A DNA stretch of 64,000 nucleotides from Algisphaera agarilytica (lineage in GTDB: Bacteria; Planctomycetota; Phycisphaerae; Phycisphaerales; Phycisphaeraceae): NCBI RefSeq assembly GCF_014207595.1, contig NZ_JACHGY010000001.1, positions 992,001-1,056,000 of the forward strand, written 5' to 3'. A model generated the notes under the pieces. The model ran no database searches. It was not told where the DNA came from and saw nothing but the letters and a program-made list of their open reading frames with translations. The position numbers and the translations under genes were made by a program. Shown here in pieces: positions 61,316 to 64,000 of the stretch (its first letter is position 1; each line of letters opens with the position of its first letter).

Positions 61316-61327
61316 CTGCCCAGCGAC

Positions 61328-63046
61328 TCAGAACTGCGACACACTCGTATAGCTCTTAGAAGTCTGCGCTATCCGAACCGCCATTTCCAAAGCGTCGGGA
61401 CCATCGTCATGGGCCCCCAGTGGGAAGTGGCGCAATTGCTCGAGGAGCATCTGCTGGCGACGGGAGAACCTTAACTGCCCCTGCGCAATCAGCGGTTCTA
61501 AACTTGAAATCCTTACGCCTTTATTCTGAGTATTCTCGACTTTCTTGACTCGCAATGATCGGCCACCAACTCGCGTCCGATTGATGATCTGATCAACCAA
61601 CAAACCCTTATGCAGATTGGTTTCCATTGCGAAGTCTCGATACGTATACGTCCGGCTCAGCCGCGCGATGTGTTCAACCAGTTGGTCAGGGCTACGTCGA
61701 GCGATGTCCGCTCCAATCACATACATCACCTTCGTCGATGAATCCCGAACCAGCGTGATCACCGCAGAGTAATCGCCTTTGCGGCCCCGCTGCCCCAAGC
61801 TCGGGTCGCACGCCCCATAGAACTGCGCCCGTGAACCCAACTTCCGTATCAATTCCGCTTCACCCCCCGCAGTCAGCCCCCCGGAAGTCGCGTTCGAGTT
61901 TCCGGGGGTGGTTACGGAGATAATTCCGGGGGCGGGGGTGTCCCAGAAGCGGAGGTTTTCTTCTTTGAAGAGGCATTCTTCCGGGTCCAGGGGCTCATTC
62001 TGCTTCTCGGATTGGAAGCTGGTCCTTCCTTCGTCCGCCCGGATCTGCATTAATCGTTCGTAACTCTCGACTTCAGGCCACAACACTTTGGTCCCTGTAA
62101 GCATGTCTTCTTCGTTGGCCTTGAAGAAGGCGTTGCTTGCCCCCGGCCCCGACTTATCCTCGAAGTCGTCTTCACCAAACCGGATCGCCTCCCACTGATC
62201 CCAGAGGTCATGCCGTTCACTGAACTTCTCCACAGCTCGGTAGACCTTTCCGTCCCAACCTCCGGCCTTGCCCCTTTGGGGTGTCTCACGTGTCAGGTTG
62301 GCCAACAGCGAGTCGTAGTGCAGGATCGTTCCGATCACCACCACGTTGGTCTGCGGATCACCGGCCTTCAAGAGCGTCTTCTGGAACCAGTCCATGGCCT
62401 TACGCCTCTGATCATCCGACAGCGTTGGCTCTAGCTCCTCCAGGTCGTCCGCAATGATCAGACTCGGCCGGTGCTGCCGGTGCTTCATGCCACGCAGCCC
62501 CTGCCCCGCACCCAAGACCCGCACGCAAGTGTCGTTGGGAAGCACCAAATGATGCGCCCTCACCTTCACCGCCCCGCCCCCGGAAAGTTCCGAGAGGCTT
62601 CCGGGGGTGTTAGTTGATGGCTTTGCCTGCCGGCCCTGGATCAAGGGGATACAGATCTCCGGAAAGTCTTGGATCAGACGAGTGTTGCCTCGCAATTCCC
62701 GAGTCAGGTCCTGCAGCAACTGCTTTGCCTGCTCACTTGTCGCCGAGATGATCAGGATGAATGCTTCTTTCCGGTACAGCAAGCACCACAACACATAGGC
62801 CAAACTCACGACCGTCGTCTTGGCGTGGCCTCTAGGAGCCGCAATAGCAACCCGGCTCCCACGCTTGTCTACAAGTACTTTCAACTTCCGGAAAAGAGAC
62901 GCGTGCATACGTGAACCCTTGGCGCGGAGGTGATGCTCTAGGTACACCGCCGCGAATACACTGGGCGATTCACCGCCACGCTCGCGTCGGCGGAGCGATA
63001 ACGCTCGGAGCAGCCCTCGATGATGGTCTAGTTCGACGCTGCTCAT
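61328..63046 (-). CDS. terL: Phage terminase large subunit
   Basis: 572 residues. The packaging ATPase has Walker A AAPRGHAKTT (about 70-78) and Walker B SLIIADDLEE (about 195-203); the RNase-H-like nuclease has YGACDPSLG (Asp414) and HDDGPDALE near 552. It cleaves and pumps phage DNA into the prohead. Two short Gly/Ser/Thr/Pro-rich stretches (about 144-159 and 377-395) look like insertions and are encoded by inverted CCCCCGGAA repeats. Its start overlaps the stop of the upstream gene. Confidence 0.9.
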   Translation of the reverse strand: MSSVELDHHRGLLRALSLRRRERGGESPSVFAAVYLEHHLRAKGSRMHASLFRKLKVLVDKRGSRVAIAAPRGHAKTTVVSLAYVLWCLLYRKEAFILIISATSEQAKQLLQDLTRELRGNTRLIQDFPEICIPLIQGRQAKPSTNTPGSLSELSGGGAVKVRAHHLVLPNDTCVRVLGAGQGLRGMKHRQHRPSLIIADDLEELEPTLSDDQRRKAMDWFQKTLLKAGDPQTNVVVIGTILHYDSLLANLTRETPQRGKAGGWDGKVYRAVEKFSERHDLWDQWEAIRFGEDDFEDKSGPGASNAFFKANEEDMLTGTKVLWPEVESYERLMQIRADEGRTSFQSEKQNEPLDPEECLFKEENLRFWDTPAPGIISVTTPGNSNATSGGLTAGGEAELIRKLGSRAQFYGACDPSLGQRGRKGDYSAVITLVRDSSTKVMYVIGADIARRSPDQLVEHIARLSRTYTYRDFAMETNLHKGLLVDQIINRTRVGGRSLRVKKVENTQNKGVRISSLEPLIAQGQLRFSRRQQMLLEQLRHFPLGAHDDGPDALEMAVRIAQTSKSYTSVSQF

Positions 63047-63708
63047 TTAGCTACCTTTCCGGTAGCAGGCGGAGTGGGCAAGGACTGAACCGAACCAACC
63101 CCCTTCGAAGCCTCCCCGTAACGCCTTTCCTGCATTCCATTCGGTAGCTCAATGCAGCCCACCCGCTTCGCTTCGGCATAGATTTCCTGCAAAGTCAACG
63201 GGTCTTCGAGACGATGGCTCAGCGTCGCCTCGATCTGCTGAGCCGATGAAGGCAGAAAACCCATGATTTGAAGCCGGTGAGCCGTCTTGTCCAGGATCTC
63301 CATAGCCGCCCGCTCGCCGTCGATCCGAACTGCTGGGGGTGTGGACTTGTCCCGCGTCGCCCGACGGATGTGTTCAACACCTACTCGTGCCTGATGCAAC
63401 AGTTCACCCGCGACCTCGCCGGCCAGCTCGGGATCATTCTTCAAAGCCCTGCCTTCAAGGATGGCCTTGCGGTCGCGGGCGATGGTCCGCTCACTGCACG
63501 TCAGTAAGGCGGCCATCTCGGGGACCGACACGCCCTCGCCGCCAAGATGGGCAACGCAGGCTCGGCGTTCTTCTACTGCCAGGTCTTTGGGATTTAAACG
63601 CTTCTGCTTGAGATCACGTAGAAGATCAAGCACGTTCCTGGGATCGGAAATATCTGAGGGTTCACTCTGGGCTTCTAGAGTGGTTTGTTCAAGGGGTTCG
63701 TTGGTCAT
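63043..63708 (-). CDS. terS: Probable terminase small subunit
   Basis: 221 residues. A helix-turn-helix in the first half (LGGEGVSVPEMAALLTCSERTIARDRKAILEG) is followed by a helical region (LAGEVAGELLHQARVGVEHIRRATRD) and a C-terminus with IYAEAKRVGCIELPNGMQERRYGEASKG. The four-base overlap with the large subunit and the HTH support a TerS role in recognising the packaging site. Sequence similarity to a named TerS family cannot be judged here. Confidence 0.7.
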   Translation of the reverse strand: MTNEPLEQTTLEAQSEPSDISDPRNVLDLLRDLKQKRLNPKDLAVEERRACVAHLGGEGVSVPEMAALLTCSERTIARDRKAILEGRALKNDPELAGEVAGELLHQARVGVEHIRRATRDKSTPPAVRIDGERAAMEILDKTAHRLQIMGFLPSSAQQIEATLSHRLEDPLTLQEIYAEAKRVGCIELPNGMQERRYGEASKGVGSVQSLPTPPATGKVAK

Positions 63709-63786
63709 GGTGATGTGCTCACTGATGATGGATGTGTTTTAGAAATTCAGGTCTTAGTTGAATGAGTGATTAGTGCAATATGGCCA

Positions 63787-64000
63787 CTAAGCAGCAGAGG
63801 AACCCTGAGTCCACGAATAGGCCTGCGCAACTTCCGGGGGCACGGCTTGAGGGCCGGCCAAAGCGATGTAGCGGCGAACGATGGTGTCGCAGTCACGCGG
63901 ATCGATCTCCATCCCCAGGCAACGACGCCCCAAAGCCGCCGCGGCCAGCAGCGTGGTCCCGCTGCCCAGGAAGGGGTCGAAGACAATCTCGCCTCGTTTC
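63787..64000 (-). CDS. DNA methyltransferase, C-terminal end (5' part beyond window)
   Basis: The open frame enters from the right edge and ends at 63787. It begins KRGEIVFDPFLGSGTTLLAAAALGRR, the DPFxGSGTT S-adenosylmethionine motif of N4/N6 amino-methyltransferases in which this motif is C-terminal, and then GMEIDPRDCDTIVRRYIALAG. It modifies adenine or cytosine in DNA. It is the upstream neighbour of the terminase genes on the same strand, in keeping with phage or island methyltransferases. Confidence 0.85.
   Translation of the reverse strand, partial: KRGEIVFDPFLGSGTTLLAAAALGRRCLGMEIDPRDCDTIVRRYIALAGPQAVPPEVAQAYSWTQGSSAA

Overview
The window is high-G+C bacterial DNA with short intergenic gaps. 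Several traits point to the Planctomycetota, most likely class Phycisphaerae: a PEP-CTERM sorted exoenzyme, small membrane proteins with a CxxCGYxL...CPECG zinc ribbon, an ExbB/ExbD-TPR-VWA operon, SMP-30 and Gfo/Idh genes, many TTG/GTG starts, and a GH86-like agarase suggesting a marine, algal-polysaccharide-using cell. No rRNA gene or marker that fixes the genus is visible, so the placement is inference.

Layout. 1-11 kb: pseudopilin (cut by the left edge), thioredoxin-like protein, HTH protein, K+ channel, ArfB-like hydrolase, GAF-PAS-GGDEF-EAL regulator, WG-repeat protein, HspQ-like protein, alpha/beta hydrolase, FKBP isomerase, SirB1-like protein. 11-25 kb: receiver-like protein, zincin, a GxxExxY gene inside a compact element with inverted-repeat ends, an ATP-grasp ligase, a divergent lactonase/oxidoreductase pair, PP2C phosphatase, beta-helix protein, rpiB, mdh. 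25-34 kb: ankyrin-VOC fusion, kinase-like protein, then ribH-nusB-ftsY-lepB, dtd and a PEP-CTERM hydrolase. 34-40 kb: ExbB-ExbD-TPR-VWA envelope operon on the minus strand. 40-51.6 kb: bioB, three small membrane proteins, plsY, gpmI, a glycosyltransferase, an ACT protein, an NAD-sugar epimerase, the agarase-like gene and a rhodanese pair.

A tRNA-Ser(CGA) at 51.77 kb marks the edge of an accessory region that runs off the right end. It holds a decayed copy of a recombinase 3' end, a complete MacA-MacB-TolC type efflux operon, a large serine recombinase with DUF2924 partner, a PD-(D/E)XK nuclease fused to an EVE/PUA-like domain and divergent from a small XRE regulator across a shared palindrome, large and small terminase subunits, and the end of a DNA methyltransferase. 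It reads as a tRNA-targeted island with phage packaging genes and a probable modification-sensing defence gene.

Two window-wide patterns stand out. At least six unrelated families of long intergenic inverted repeats sit at gene ends, and some of them supply stop codons. Many genes also have a TACACT-like -10 box only 6-9 nt before the ATG and no Shine-Dalgarno sequence, which suggests frequent leaderless transcripts. A third pattern is confined to the island: the word CCCCCGGAA occurs about ten times inside its genes.
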